A DNA stretch of 64,000 nucleotides from Streptomyces sp. H27-C3 (GCF_030063415.1 NZ_JASITA010000002.1:62001-126000), one strand, 5' to 3'. Positions 9,853-19,149 are shown, numbered from the stretch's first letter. Notes: generated from the sequence alone by a model not told the origin. A program made the numbers and translations.

Positions 9853-10230
9853 ATGGCCAAGACCGAAGTTGCACTCAAGGAAGCGATGACCTCCATCGAG
9901 GGGGCGCTCGGTGTCGCACTCGTCGACTACACCAGCGGGATGGCACTCGGAACGGTGGGCGGGGGCAAGGACCTCGACCTGAACGTCGCCGCCGCGGGCA
10001 ATACCGATGTGGTCCGCGCCAAGGTACGCACCATGGAACACCTCGGCCTCAAGGACGAGATCGAGGACATCCTGATCACCCTCGGCACTCAGTACCACCT
10101 GATCCGGCTGCTGAAGTCGCGCAACACCGGCACCGGTCTCTTCCTCTACCTGGCGCTGGACTCCTCGCAGGCGAACCTGGCGATGGCCCGCCACCAGCTC
10201 AAGAAGATCGAGGGCGATCTGGACGTCTGA
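9853..10230 (+). CDS. Roadblock-like small protein (paralogue of the gene at 8195)
   Basis: A 125-residue protein with MAKTEVALKEAMTSIEGALG, VALVDYTSGMALGTVGG and a C-terminal LKKIEGDLDV. It aligns along its length with the product of 8195-8578, so the unit begins and ends with copies of one small fold flanking a DUF4388 protein and a canonical roadblock protein. ATG at 9853 follows GAAGGAACGTGAAACGCC. The fold assignment rests on pattern and neighbours. It may be a structural subunit of a polarity or signalling complex; no partner is proven. Confidence 0.72.
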   Translation: MAKTEVALKEAMTSIEGALGVALVDYTSGMALGTVGGGKDLDLNVAAAGNTDVVRAKVRTMEHLGLKDEIEDILITLGTQYHLIRLLKSRNTGTGLFLYLALDSSQANLAMARHQLKKIEGDLDV

Positions 10231-10589
10231 GGCATGGGCTCCCGGGGCCTGGGCTTCCGAGGCCCGCCCGGCCCGTCAGTGACGGCGCCGCGCCCCACCC
10301 GGCGCGGTGTCACCCCGGCCCGCCCGGCCACCGGCCCGCACACTCCGCCCACAGGCCCCGCGCTCCCTCCACGGATGGATCCGTTCGGGAGCGTCACGGT
10401 CACTGACATGGCCTCGGCCCTCTTCCCGACCACAGGTCAGAGACTGCTGAGGCGACTACTGGGCGCCGGCGCGGTGGGGGCAGTCGCCGACGTGGAAAGG
10501 GGTCGTTCTCCCACGGCGCCTGGTTCCAGTCGCTGGCAACGACGCTGCCCAGCATCTGACCGGCCTTGAGACCGCCATCCACTCGTGCA

Positions 10590-10620
10590 CGAAGTCCCAA
10601 GTCAGCAACCTGGGACTTCG
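10590..10620. terminator. Hairpin with 10-bp stem
   Basis: CGAAGTCCCA (10590-10599) and TGGGACTTCG (10611-10620) are exact reverse complements around an 11-base loop. It lies in the gap between convergent genes. Confidence 0.5.
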
Positions 10621-10701
10621 CCGTCGTCCAGCCGGACCAGGGTCGGCGGCCACAATGCCGGAGCCGACGCCTCGGCATCGGGGACAAGGTGTACCGCGTA
10701 G

Positions 10702-10731
10702 AGGCGCCTGCCGGTTTCGGCGGGCGCCTTT
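10702..10731. terminator. GC-rich hairpin followed by a short T run
   Basis: AGGCGCCTGCCG and CGGCGGGCGCCTTT pair around a short GTTT loop. A factor-independent terminator is the simplest reading. It would serve the roadblock unit on the plus strand, or on the other strand the HATPase gene ending at 10796. Confidence 0.55.
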
Positions 10732-10795
10732 CCGTGGGTGACTTGCCTGTCGGCTGCGCCACACCGGCGCGGACTCGCGGGGCACTCCCGGCCGT

Positions 10796-11218
10796 TCACC
10801 GCACGCTGATGTCCGCCCACACCACCTTGCCGACGTTACGTTCCGTCACACCCCAGGCCTCCGCCAGCGCCTCCACCAGCAGCAGCCCGCGCCCGTCCAC
10901 TTCGACGCCATCCTGCGGTACGCGCGGTCGCGGCCGGCGCTCGCCCCGCGTGTCCGCGACTTCGATGCGGACCCGGCCTCCCCGAAGCAGTACGAGCCGC
11001 AGCTCGAAGTCCCGTCCCGGCACATGCCCGTGCGTCACGGCGTTCGCGGCCAGCTCGGCGACGATCTGGGCGGCGGCGTCGGACGGGGTGGTGCCGAACG
11101 GCACACCCCACGCGTCGAGCTGGTGGAGGGCGAGCATCCGCGCCAGCCGCGCACCCCGACGGGTGGAGCTGAAGCGCTGGACGAACTCGGCTGCGACAGA
11201 AGCGATTTCGGCGTTCAT
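10796..11218 (-). CDS. ATP-binding HATPase_c regulator (anti-sigma-like)
   Basis: A 140-residue GHKL-fold ATPase of the RsbW-like type common in Streptomyces. Seen are the N-box AAQIVAELAANAVTHGH, the G1 box RIEVADTRGERRPR, and the G2 stretch GRGLLLVEALAEAWGV, ending in a conserved Trp-containing strand, KVVWADISV. Such proteins phosphorylate anti-anti-sigma factors or act in WhiJ-like switches. It is transcribed away from the XRE gene at 11341, with which and the DUF397 gene it makes the familiar triad; the 122-base gap between them is the likely shared control region. ATG at 11218. Confidence 0.85.
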   Translation of the reverse strand: MNAEIASVAAEFVQRFSSTRRGARLARMLALHQLDAWGVPFGTTPSDAAAQIVAELAANAVTHGHVPGRDFELRLVLLRGGRVRIEVADTRGERRPRPRVPQDGVEVDGRGLLLVEALAEAWGVTERNVGKVVWADISVR

Positions 11219-11340
11219 GTGACAGAGCGTGGCCGCCCGGCCGTACCCTGACCAGGAGTAGCCGTTGGACGCTGGGTAACTGTACGGATACGGACGGCAG
11301 GCCGTACGGCACGTCGGCCGTGACCGAGAGGGCGGTACGG

Positions 11341-12210
11341 ATGACGGAAACCGGGAACCAGGAAGCTCGCCCGGAGCTGCCCTCCGAGGTGGACGGGACC
11401 GCGCACCTGTTCCGCGCGATCGGCAAACAGATCAAGGTGCTCCGCGACAACCTCGCCATGAGCCAGAAGGAGTTGGCGGCGGCCACGCACTGCGGCCTCG
11501 ACCTCATCTCCGCGATGGAACGGGGCGTACGGACGCCACAGCCCGAGTTCCTGGAAGTCGCGGACGGCGCGCTGAAAGCGGGCGGGGTACTGCGGGCGGC
11601 GATCCCGGACGTACGGGAGGCGCAGGCGAGGGCGCGTACGCGGCACCCGGATTGGTACCGGGACTACGCGAAGCTGGAGGCGGAATCGGTTGAGCTGCAC
11701 CACTACGGAAACCAGGCCGTGCACGGGCTGCTCCAGACTGAGGAGTACGCGAGGGCGATCTTCGCTCAGTGGTGGCCACTACTGAGCGAAGAGTCCATCG
11801 ACAAGCGAGTGGCCGACCGGCTTTCCCGCCAGCAGATATTCGAGCAGTGGCCCTCGCCCACCTTCAGCTTCGTCCTGGAAGAGGTGGTGCTCCAACGGCC
11901 GATCGGCGGATGCGAGGTGCTGAATCGCCAGTTGCGTCAGTTGCTCCGACTGGGGCGACTGCGCACAGTGGAACTCCAGGTCATGCCGACGGAGCGCGAG
12001 GAACATCCGAATATGGACGGCTCGTTCACATTGTCGACCACCAAGCGCGAGCAGCAGGTGGGCTATACAGAAATCCAGGGCCACCCGCGCCTGGTCACCG
12101 ATGCACGTGAGGTCCGCGAGCTCGCCGCTCGCTATGGGATGATCCGGGCTCAGGCTCTCAGGCCTCGGGAGTCGCTGGCCTTGATCGAGAAGATGCTGGG
12201 AGATCGATGA
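11341..12210 (+). CDS. XRE-family regulator with DUF5753 (WhiJ-like)
   Basis: 289 residues. The N-terminal helix-turn-helix reads LRDNLAMSQKELAAATHCGL then DLISAMERGVRTPQ, a classical Cro/CI-type domain. The rest is the DUF5753 region typical of actinobacterial WhiJ-like regulators, for example YRDYAKLEAESVELHHYGNQ, VHGLLQTEEYARAIF, LEEVVLQRPIGG and LQVMPTEREEHPNMDGSF. These proteins act with a small DUF397 partner; the DUF397 gene follows with a 4-base overlap. ATG at 11341 after GAGAGGGCGG is preferred over GTG at 11320. Expected role: a DNA-binding switch for development or secondary metabolism. Its targets are unknown. Confidence 0.9.
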   Translation: MTETGNQEARPELPSEVDGTAHLFRAIGKQIKVLRDNLAMSQKELAAATHCGLDLISAMERGVRTPQPEFLEVADGALKAGGVLRAAIPDVREAQARARTRHPDWYRDYAKLEAESVELHHYGNQAVHGLLQTEEYARAIFAQWWPLLSEESIDKRVADRLSRQQIFEQWPSPTFSFVLEEVVLQRPIGGCEVLNRQLRQLLRLGRLRTVELQVMPTEREEHPNMDGSFTLSTTKREQQVGYTEIQGHPRLVTDAREVRELAARYGMIRAQALRPRESLALIEKMLGDR

Positions 12211-12449
12211 ACACCGAAGAGCTCACCTGGTTCAAGTCCAGCTACAGCGGCGGTGCGGGCGGCGAGTGCATCGAAGTCGCCTACCACTGGCGTAAGTCCA
12301 CCTACAGCAGCGGCGAGGGTGGCGAGTGCGTCGAGGTGGCCGCACACCCCACCACCATCCACGTCCGCGACTCCAAGGTCACCGAAGGCCCGCAGCTCGC
12401 GGTCGCCCCCGGCCCCTGGGCCGCGTTCGTCTCGTACGCCCGCGCCTGA
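12207..12449 (+). CDS. DUF397 protein with duplicated N-terminal motif
   Basis: An 80-residue DUF397 protein, cognate partner of the XRE/DUF5753 regulator whose stop it overlaps (ATGA). The usual opening motif occurs twice: WFKSSYSGGAGGECIEVA, then WRKSTYSSGEGGECVEVAA, followed by the single usual remainder VRDSKVTEGPQLAV and WAAFV. A normal DUF397 protein of about 60 residues has one copy, so an internal tandem duplication of about 22 residues is visible. Partner binding or neutralisation of the regulator is the family model; the effect of two copies is unknown. Confidence 0.88.
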   Translation: MNTEELTWFKSSYSGGAGGECIEVAYHWRKSTYSSGEGGECVEVAAHPTTIHVRDSKVTEGPQLAVAPGPWAAFVSYARA

Positions 12450-12639
12450 CCCGCACCGCGCGCAGTGCCCTCACCCGCTGGCCGTTGGCCGCTGGTGGGG
12501 GCATTTCGCTGTCCATGTGCGGAAGTTGAGATCGGTGATGTACGGTGACCGCGACATCACGCTTCGTGTTCGCCTGAACGCGGGGCGGTCCCCGGCGGTG
12601 CTACCAACACCATCCGAGGACCTTCACCATCGAGGACAC

Positions 12640-13626
12640 ATGGAGTCCACGAGGATGCTTCGGCATGCTATCGCGCCCCTTCGGCGCTACACGAAGGCTT
12701 CGCACGACGTGGTGCAACATCCCCGTCTCAACAGCGACGCCAAGATTCTTCTGGTGTACGTGCAAGGGCTCCCGGAGGGCTCGACCGCCAGGCCCCTCAG
12801 CGCGCACGCCGAACGCCTCGGCATCAAGGGCCGGGCGTACCAGAAGGCCAAGCAACTCCTCACCGCCTGCGGCTTCTTCCACCAGTGGCGCCACCAGGAC
12901 GAGCGCGGCCACTGGGTCACCGACCAGCTCCTCGCCAACGTCCACCTCACCCCCGAGGCCGCGACGGGCATCCGCGACGGCGACGTACCGAGTGCGCACA
13001 TGCGGACGGTCGGTGAACCGACGCGTCGGGTGGTCGGTGGTTACCTTCCCGCAGACAAGAACGGGGAGAAGAACACCCCCCACCCACCCCACCAAGCGCA
13101 CAAGCCCGAAGAGGCACCGGAACCGGAACCGGCACAAGACCCCGAACGCACCGTCGCAGAACGCGTGTTGCTGTCCCTGCGCCACACCCGCCGCGAACTC
13201 CACCTCGGCGAACGCGAAGCCCGTACCCTCTCCGAGAAAGCCGCCGACTGGCTGCGCAGAGGCATCAGCCCGGCAGACCTGCACCACGCCCTGACCAGCG
13301 CACTCCCACCCAGCGGCGTCCGCACCGCAGTCGGATTCCTACGACACCGGCTCACCGAAAAGATGCCGGAGCAGATGCCGCAGGAGCACGCAGCCCCCGC
13401 ACCCGGGCCGCCGGACACACCCCAGCCACCGCCCCGGCCCCACCCCCTCACCACCTGCGAGGGCCCCGGCCCCGAACACGTCTTCCGGCCGCTGGGCGAC
13501 GAGACGCACTGCGGGCCGTGCCGCCAGGAGCAGGCCTGGGAGGCCCACCACACGAAGCACCCACCACTCGCACCAGAAGCGGGAGCGGGCGCCGTTCCGG
13601 CGTACGGACAGTGCTCGGGCTGGTAG
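12640..13626 (+). CDS. Winged-helix protein with Pro-rich linker and Cys/His-containing tail
   Basis: 328 residues. Residues 1-115 look like a Streptomyces-type winged helix (SDAKILLVYVQGLPEGSTAR, HAERLGIKGRAYQKAKQLL, GHWVTDQLLANVHLTP). A Pro/Glu-rich linker follows, then a helical segment (SEKAADWLRRGISPADLHHA), a second Pro-rich linker, and a tail with HVFRPLGDETHCGPCRQEQ that could bind zinc. The overall plan resembles helix-turn-helix proteins common near Streptomyces regulatory islands; I do not recognise a named family. ATG at 12640 follows CGAGGA. It stands alone, transcribed in the same direction as the XRE pair. Confidence 0.7.
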   Translation: MESTRMLRHAIAPLRRYTKASHDVVQHPRLNSDAKILLVYVQGLPEGSTARPLSAHAERLGIKGRAYQKAKQLLTACGFFHQWRHQDERGHWVTDQLLANVHLTPEAATGIRDGDVPSAHMRTVGEPTRRVVGGYLPADKNGEKNTPHPPHQAHKPEEAPEPEPAQDPERTVAERVLLSLRHTRRELHLGEREARTLSEKAADWLRRGISPADLHHALTSALPPSGVRTAVGFLRHRLTEKMPEQMPQEHAAPAPGPPDTPQPPPRPHPLTTCEGPGPEHVFRPLGDETHCGPCRQEQAWEAHHTKHPPLAPEAGAGAVPAYGQCSGW

Positions 13627-13631
13627 GGGGT

Positions 13632-13759
13632 GTGATCGGTAACAGGTGATCGTCTGCCGTGCGGGCGGTTTGCCGGAAACGCGGGCCATCTACGCCTCCT
13701 CGTGATCATCTGCGTTCCGGGATGTCAGGGAGCGTTCCTCGAAGTGATCAAACGATCAC
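13632..13759. promoter_or_regulatory. Cluster of GTGATC motifs upstream of the giant metalloprotease gene
   Basis: GTGATC occurs at 13632, 13646, 13702 and 13744; the last is mirrored by GATCAC at 13754-13759 with an AAAC spacer. Five copies in under 130 bases of 72% GC sequence is unlikely by chance and lies in the leader of the next gene. It could be an operator array. No cognate regulator is identified, though the winged-helix gene lies directly upstream. Confidence 0.4.
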
Positions 13760-13901
13760 CGGAATGGCCGGACAATCGCCCTGCGCGACGAATGCGCGGG
13801 GCCGGGCGGTGGAACGGGTCCAGGGGCCGCTATGGCTGCTCGGACCGCCCTGTGCCGAGTCGCGGCCCGTCGACCGGTCTGTTTCGATGCGTGAGAAGGG
13901 C

Positions 13902-16900
13902 ATGTCGGCCGTGAACAGCGCGCCGCGTGTGACGCTGCACTCGTCCCCGGCGCGTTCCCCGCGTCTCCCGGACAGGTCCCCGCCCGTCTTTGACGCCGTA
14001 CGCTTCGCCTCCTCCGACGGAGTGACGCCCCCTCACGCTTCCGGGAGAACCGACGTGGCCGAGCTCGTTGACATCAACACCGCCCCCGCGCAGGAACTGG
14101 CGAAACTCCCCGGCGTCGGCGAGACCATCGCTGGCAGCGTCATCGCCCATCGCGACAAGCACGGCCCCTTCGACTCCGTCGAGGGCCTGCTGCGCGTCCC
14201 GGGGGTCACCGAGCACCTCCTCGCCCGACTGCGGCGTCTGGTCACCGTCGGCACACCGCCCGGACGCCCGCCGGCGTCCGAGACCGTCGACGTACAGCTC
14301 ACCGACCCCAGCGGGACCGGGGACTTCACCGGCCACTCTGTCTCCGTCACCGGGGTGCGCGCGACGGGTCAGGAGGCCACTGGGGACGTTCCCTTCGCGA
14401 CCTCGGGACCCACCGGCGCCGACGGTCTGGTCACCCTCAGCCTGCCCGCCCGGGCGACACTCGCCGGCGATGTCGCCTTTCAGGCGCACGCACCCGACGG
14501 CGAGCTGCTCGCGGGCACCAGCCATGCGGGCGCTTCGCTGCCGCGGACGGTCAAGCTCACCGTGGCGGCACGCGAACCCGGCACCACCGTCGCCAACGAC
14601 GACCCCGCCGCCGGCCGACCCTCCCGCGTGCGCGGGAGGGTCATCGACTCGGCCGGACACCGCCAGGCGGCAGGTCTCCAGGTCGTCCTCTGGGGCGCCG
14701 AGAACCCGAACCCACAGCCGCCGGACTTCCGCGCCCTGACCGTCTCCACGACCGACGCGCAGGGGCACTTCACCGGCCCCTACCCGCTGGGGCCCTTCAC
14801 CGCCGCGCATGCCACGGTCGGCCTGGAGGACCAGGTCGTCACCGTTCCCGTACACCTGGAGGGCCAGGGGGCCTTCCCGGAGCGGGTGCTGCTCGTCGTC
14901 GACCTGCCCGAGCCCCTCGCCGAGGACGACTGCTCCTGCCACGACCCCGGGACCGCGCCGAGGTCTCCCGACGCCACCGATCTCGCCCGGGCGGACGGCA
15001 CCTTCTCGACCGACGCCGGCATGGGCCGCTGCGTGGACTTCACCAAGCCCGACCGGACCCTGGAGGAGTACAGCTTCACCTACCTCGTACGGACGACCGA
15101 GCCCGAGATCAAGGGGCTCGAACTGGACGAGCCGTCCAAGGTCCCCGGCTACCGGCTCGACGCGTTCGTCAAGGGCGAGGTGTACCAGCCGGTCACCGGC
15201 TTCCAGCCCGGCGACCCGGGAGGACCCGCGCGCGTCACCGCGCCGATGAGCGCGCGCGTGGACGTGGTCGGCACCCCCAGCGAGGCGGACGTGCGGGACG
15301 AGGCCGTCCCCTCGATCACCGGGTTCATCGACGCGGCGGCGCTGAAGAACCTGACCCGCAACCCCGGTGCCTCACGGCTCAAAGCCGTGTACGCCGCCGA
15401 CCGGCTGACCCGTCACGGCGACCTCCAGCGCTACCTCGGTGGGGTGGTCGCCAAGCCGCCCGGGCGGCGGCGGCTGACCGCCGGCACCCCCGTGGACTGG
15501 GACGACGACCCCACGGTCCACCAGGCCAGCACCATCGCGCACGGGCACATCCTGAGGTTCAAGCAGGAGTGGGTCGCCGACGGCTACTCCATGGGCAACC
15601 TGCTCTACAGCCTGCCGCTCGCGCCCGGTCAGAAGAAGCAGATCGCCGTCGTCGACTGGGAGCGCCGCGAGACCACCGCCCGCGAGGAGCTCCGGGAGTC
15701 CCACGACAGCCTGGAGGCGAGCCTCACCCGCGACCGGGACATCAGCGAGATCGTCAGCGGAACCCTCAGCGAGTCGATGCGCGGCGGCTCCCACTCGTCG
15801 GCGGGCGCCATCGCGGCGGGAATCGGTATCGGCGCGATCATCGAGCCCGTGGCCGGTCTTCTCGGCGTCGGCGGAGGCCACTCCAGCGCCGACAGCTCCG
15901 CCTGGCAGGACTCTTCGCGCTCCACGGCCGCCAACGCGCTCAACCAGCTCCGCGACCGGACCGTCCAGGCCGCCTCCTCCGTCCGCACCCAGCGCACCTC
16001 CGTCGTGCACACCGTCGCGCAGGGCGAGCGAGTGGTGGCGACCACCGAATCGGTCGCCAACTACAACCACTGCCACGCGCTGACCATCCAGTACTTCGAG
16101 GTGCTGCGCCATCTGCTGGTCAGGGAACGGCTGGTGGACGTCCAGGAGTGTCTGCTCGTTCCGCTGCTGATGTCCTGGTTCACCGACGACAAGGCGCTGC
16201 GCTGGCGCAACACCCTGGCGAGCGCGGTGCCGCGCTCGCTGCGCGGCGGCTTCGACGCCCTGGACCGGATCGACGCCGGCTACGCGGGCAGCGATCTGCC
16301 GCTCGGGCGGTACGCGGACGAGAACCTGGAGTCCGTCGAGGGCGAGCTGAATCTGCGCTTCCAGCTCGCCCGGCCCCGGGACAAGGACGAGGCGTTCGAC
16401 CCGGCGGCCTGGGCCCCGCTGCTCGGCCTGTTCGGATTCACCCCTCAGGACTTCTATGACCAGAACCTGAAGGGCCAGCAGTTCAAGGACCGGGTCTTCC
16501 TGGAACAACTCGGGCCGAAGATCGCCTCGAGCGTCGTCCAGCATCTGCGGGTGAAGGCGATCAAGAACGACGAGTCGATCGTCGATCTGTCGGTCGATCC
16601 CACGCTCGTCTCGGGCTTCGTCAACGATGCGAGCCTCTTCGTCTCCCTGCGGATGGCAGCCTCCCTGCCCCCGGTGAAGCGCTCCGACATCAAGGCCGTG
16701 GTGGTCTCTTCCCGGCTCGAACTGTTCGGCCTCCCGTTCGTGATCGATCTGCTTCCGGCCGGCTCCCGGGTCGTCGTCGACTCAGGATCGCTGCGCTACC
16801 GCACCGCCCACTTGTCGTCGGCGCTGTTCACCAGCTCCTTCATCCGCAACGACCTCACCGGGTACGACGATGTCCGCATCGAGACCCCGCTGAGCCGCCG

Positions 16901-18926
16901 GGAGCTGCGCAACCCGCGCGAGGAGGACAAGGAGCTCGCCCGCAACCTCCTCGATCACCTCAACGAGAACATCGAGCGCTACCACCACATCCTGTGGTCT
17001 CGGATGAGCGACGCCCGCCGGTTCATGCTGCTCGACGGCTTCGAAGCGCCCAACAGCGGCGGCCGTTCGGTCGCCAGCGTCGTCGAGAACGAGCTGATCG
17101 GCATCGTCGGCAACAGCCTGGTCCTGCCCGTGGCCCGGGGCTTCCACCTCGACCCCACGTACACCCAGGACGCCCAGGACCCGATCGACCTCCTGGAGCA
17201 CTACCAGCCGAACACCCCCATCGAGCCCTCGCGGATCGCCGTCCCCACCAGCGGGGTGTACGCGGAGGCGGTCATGGGCGCCTGCAACTCCTGTGAGGAG
17301 ATGGACGAGAACCGCTTCTGGCGCTGGGAGGAGTCCCCGATCCCCGACTCGCCGCCGCAGATCCTGCCCGCCTCCACCGACACCCGCCGGGCCACCCCCT
17401 CCGAGGTCACGCCGACAGACTTCCCGCAGCCGATCATCGCGATGCAGAACGCCCCGGCCGCGCCCGACCCGACGGGGGTCGGGGCCGCGCTGACCCTCCT
17501 CGGCCAGTCCGGTGCCTTCCGCGACCTGGCCGGCCTGGAGGGTACGCAGAAGAACGCGGCGGCGGCTCTGGAGCAGGCCTTCACCACCGCGACCGCGTTC
17601 GGCACCAAGGCCGCCGACCTGGCCCTGCAGGCGAAGATGAGCAAGGACATCGACAAGGCGCTCAAGGCCATCAAGTCGGCGAAGGCCGAGGGGCTCATTG
17701 ACGACAAGGAGGCGTCCGAGCTGACGTCCACGGCGCTCCGCGGCATGGTCGGCGCCGGGACCACCAACCCGGAGTCCTCGACCTCGACGAAGGAGGTCAA
17801 GGAGATCACCGACACCGCCGGCGAGAACCAGGCGTCGGTCAAGGTCACCCGGCCCACCGGCGAGCAGGTCGACGTCGACGCCCGTCCCGTGATGCCCGGA
17901 GCGAGCCCTCCGCACGACGCGGGCGTCCCGCCTGCCGCGGGTGTGCCGCAGGCGCCGGTGGAGATCGCCATCACCGGAGGGACGCACACCCTGGATCCCC
18001 TGGGCGGCGGGCCTCCGGCGGAGTTCGTCTTCACCATCAAGGACCTGAGCGCGATCACTGCGGACAAGGTGACGCTCACGATCAACGACACCCTCAACAC
18101 GGTGTACGAGGAGGTCCTGCCTCAGTCGTTCCTGTCCAGCGGACGCCATGTGTGGCGCTGGAACGGTCGCAATACGAGCGGAGGCTTCGACGGGGACAGT
18201 CTCAGGCATCAACTGTCCCTGATGCTCACCTTCGAGTACCAGGGACAGACCACCATCGACAAGCTGGTCACACTGGACAGCAGGCCCGCACGCGGCTGGA
18301 CGAGTTCGAGGGTGGACACCGCGGGCAAGAAGGTCGCCGTCGATGTGTACGTCGACTGCCAGAACGAGGACGATTTGCCGCAAGCCACCTACGAGAAGCT
18401 GCGCGGGCTCGTCCTGAGCGGCATCGGAAAGTACTGGTCGCGATCGGTGACGCTCGGCAGCGACACCTATGTGGTGACGACCACCGCGCATCAGCGGAAC
18501 TACGCCTCGGAGGACCTCGACCTGTACATCGAGAACGGTTCGGGTTTCCGGCGCAGCCACAACTCCGGGCTCGTCGACGCCTCGATCTTCTACAACAAGG
18601 GATTCCACGGCGGTATGACCGCCAAGGCTGACCAGGAGTTCGAGAAGACGGCGGCGCACGAGTTCGGGCACAGCGTGCTGGAGGCGTGGGGCGGCAAGGC
18701 GCTCTCCTGGGGCCACAAGGGCACGGTGAACGCCAACCCCCTGAAGTTCTGGAACTTCCAGGACTTCTCGTCGAGCGCCACGCCCCACCCGACGACCGGC
18801 GAGATCGACCTGATGAAGTACTACACCGACGCCGGACCGGCCGATTTCCACAGCAGGGTCGTCGCGGCGAACGAGGATGTGCTCAGGCTCATCGGCGTCA
18901 CGGGTGTGACACTGCGGATGCCGTAG
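13902..18926 (+). CDS. Giant multidomain protein with HhH motifs and C-terminal HEFGH zinc-protease motif
   Basis: About 1674 residues and not recognised as a whole. Residues ~53-113 are a ComEA-like helix-hairpin-helix pair (VDINTAPAQELAKLPGVGET, GPFDSVEGLLRVPGVTEHLL). Several beta-rich domains with carboxypeptidase-regulatory-like strands follow, then DDCSCHD near 343. Next is a conserved-looking block around 553-590 (YSMGNLLYSLPLAPGQKKQI, AVVDWERRE) leading into a coiled, glycine-rich hydrophobic hairpin. A long middle region carries ACNSC near 1125. The C-terminus has HEFGH at about 1586-1590 after KTAAHEFGHS, a zincin HExxH signature. No classical signal peptide is seen. GTG at 13911 fits the AGAAGGG ribosome site slightly better than ATG at 13902. 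A secreted or cell-associated toxin-like protease is a guess. Confidence 0.7.
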   Translation: MSAVNSAPRVTLHSSPARSPRLPDRSPPVFDAVRFASSDGVTPPHASGRTDVAELVDINTAPAQELAKLPGVGETIAGSVIAHRDKHGPFDSVEGLLRVPGVTEHLLARLRRLVTVGTPPGRPPASETVDVQLTDPSGTGDFTGHSVSVTGVRATGQEATGDVPFATSGPTGADGLVTLSLPARATLAGDVAFQAHAPDGELLAGTSHAGASLPRTVKLTVAAREPGTTVANDDPAAGRPSRVRGRVIDSAGHRQAAGLQVVLWGAENPNPQPPDFRALTVSTTDAQGHFTGPYPLGPFTAAHATVGLEDQVVTVPVHLEGQGAFPERVLLVVDLPEPLAEDDCSCHDPGTAPRSPDATDLARADGTFSTDAGMGRCVDFTKPDRTLEEYSFTYLVRTTEPEIKGLELDEPSKVPGYRLDAFVKGEVYQPVTGFQPGDPGGPARVTAPMSARVDVVGTPSEADVRDEAVPSITGFIDAAALKNLTRNPGASRLKAVYAADRLTRHGDLQRYLGGVVAKPPGRRRLTAGTPVDWDDDPTVHQASTIAHGHILRFKQEWVADGYSMGNLLYSLPLAPGQKKQIAVVDWERRETTAREELRESHDSLEASLTRDRDISEIVSGTLSESMRGGSHSSAGAIAAGIGIGAIIEPVAGLLGVGGGHSSADSSAWQDSSRSTAANALNQLRDRTVQAASSVRTQRTSVVHTVAQGERVVATTESVANYNHCHALTIQYFEVLRHLLVRERLVDVQECLLVPLLMSWFTDDKALRWRNTLASAVPRSLRGGFDALDRIDAGYAGSDLPLGRYADENLESVEGELNLRFQLARPRDKDEAFDPAAWAPLLGLFGFTPQDFYDQNLKGQQFKDRVFLEQLGPKIASSVVQHLRVKAIKNDESIVDLSVDPTLVSGFVNDASLFVSLRMAASLPPVKRSDIKAVVVSSRLELFGLPFVIDLLPAGSRVVVDSGSLRYRTAHLSSALFTSSFIRNDLTGYDDVRIETPLSRRELRNPREEDKELARNLLDHLNENIERYHHILWSRMSDARRFMLLDGFEAPNSGGRSVASVVENELIGIVGNSLVLPVARGFHLDPTYTQDAQDPIDLLEHYQPNTPIEPSRIAVPTSGVYAEAVMGACNSCEEMDENRFWRWEESPIPDSPPQILPASTDTRRATPSEVTPTDFPQPIIAMQNAPAAPDPTGVGAALTLLGQSGAFRDLAGLEGTQKNAAAALEQAFTTATAFGTKAADLALQAKMSKDIDKALKAIKSAKAEGLIDDKEASELTSTALRGMVGAGTTNPESSTSTKEVKEITDTAGENQASVKVTRPTGEQVDVDARPVMPGASPPHDAGVPPAAGVPQAPVEIAITGGTHTLDPLGGGPPAEFVFTIKDLSAITADKVTLTINDTLNTVYEEVLPQSFLSSGRHVWRWNGRNTSGGFDGDSLRHQLSLMLTFEYQGQTTIDKLVTLDSRPARGWTSSRVDTAGKKVAVDVYVDCQNEDDLPQATYEKLRGLVLSGIGKYWSRSVTLGSDTYVVTTTAHQRNYASEDLDLYIENGSGFRRSHNSGLVDASIFYNKGFHGGMTAKADQEFEKTAAHEFGHSVLEAWGGKALSWGHKGTVNANPLKFWNFQDFSSSATPHPTTGEIDLMKYYTDAGPADFHSRVVAANEDVLRLIGVTGVTLRMP

Positions 18927-18932
18927 GAGCCT

Positions 18933-18962
18933 GTCCGCCAGGGCTGCTCGGCCTTGGCGGAC
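18933..18962. terminator. Hairpin terminator after the giant metalloprotease gene
   Basis: GTCCGCCA (18933-18940) pairs with TGGCGGAC (18955-18962), six bases after the stop codon. Confidence 0.65.
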
Positions 18963-19149
18963 GGCCGCTCAGCCCTCCCGTACGGCCAGCGCCAGGTAGC
19001 GGGCGTCGTCGTCCACGTAGCTCTCAGAAAAGGCCGCTGGACCTGTAGGTGTGATCACGCGAGTCGGCGGCGGGCAGGGTTGGCCGGTTGCCGCCGAGGC
19101 AGAGCATGACGAGGGCGATGACGGCGTCGGCGTCGGCGTCGGCGGAGCG

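Larger units (their letters stand above)
10231..10795. other. Intergenic region, 565 bases
   Basis: No convincing gene. ORFs here have the wrong codon bias for Streptomyces coding sequence or no family features. It holds two clear hairpins (10590-10620 and 10702-10731). Confidence 0.5.

Noticed and set aside
10234..10569. Pro/Arg-rich ORF after the roadblock unit
   Set aside because: No ribosome site, no conserved pattern; non-coding base periodicity.
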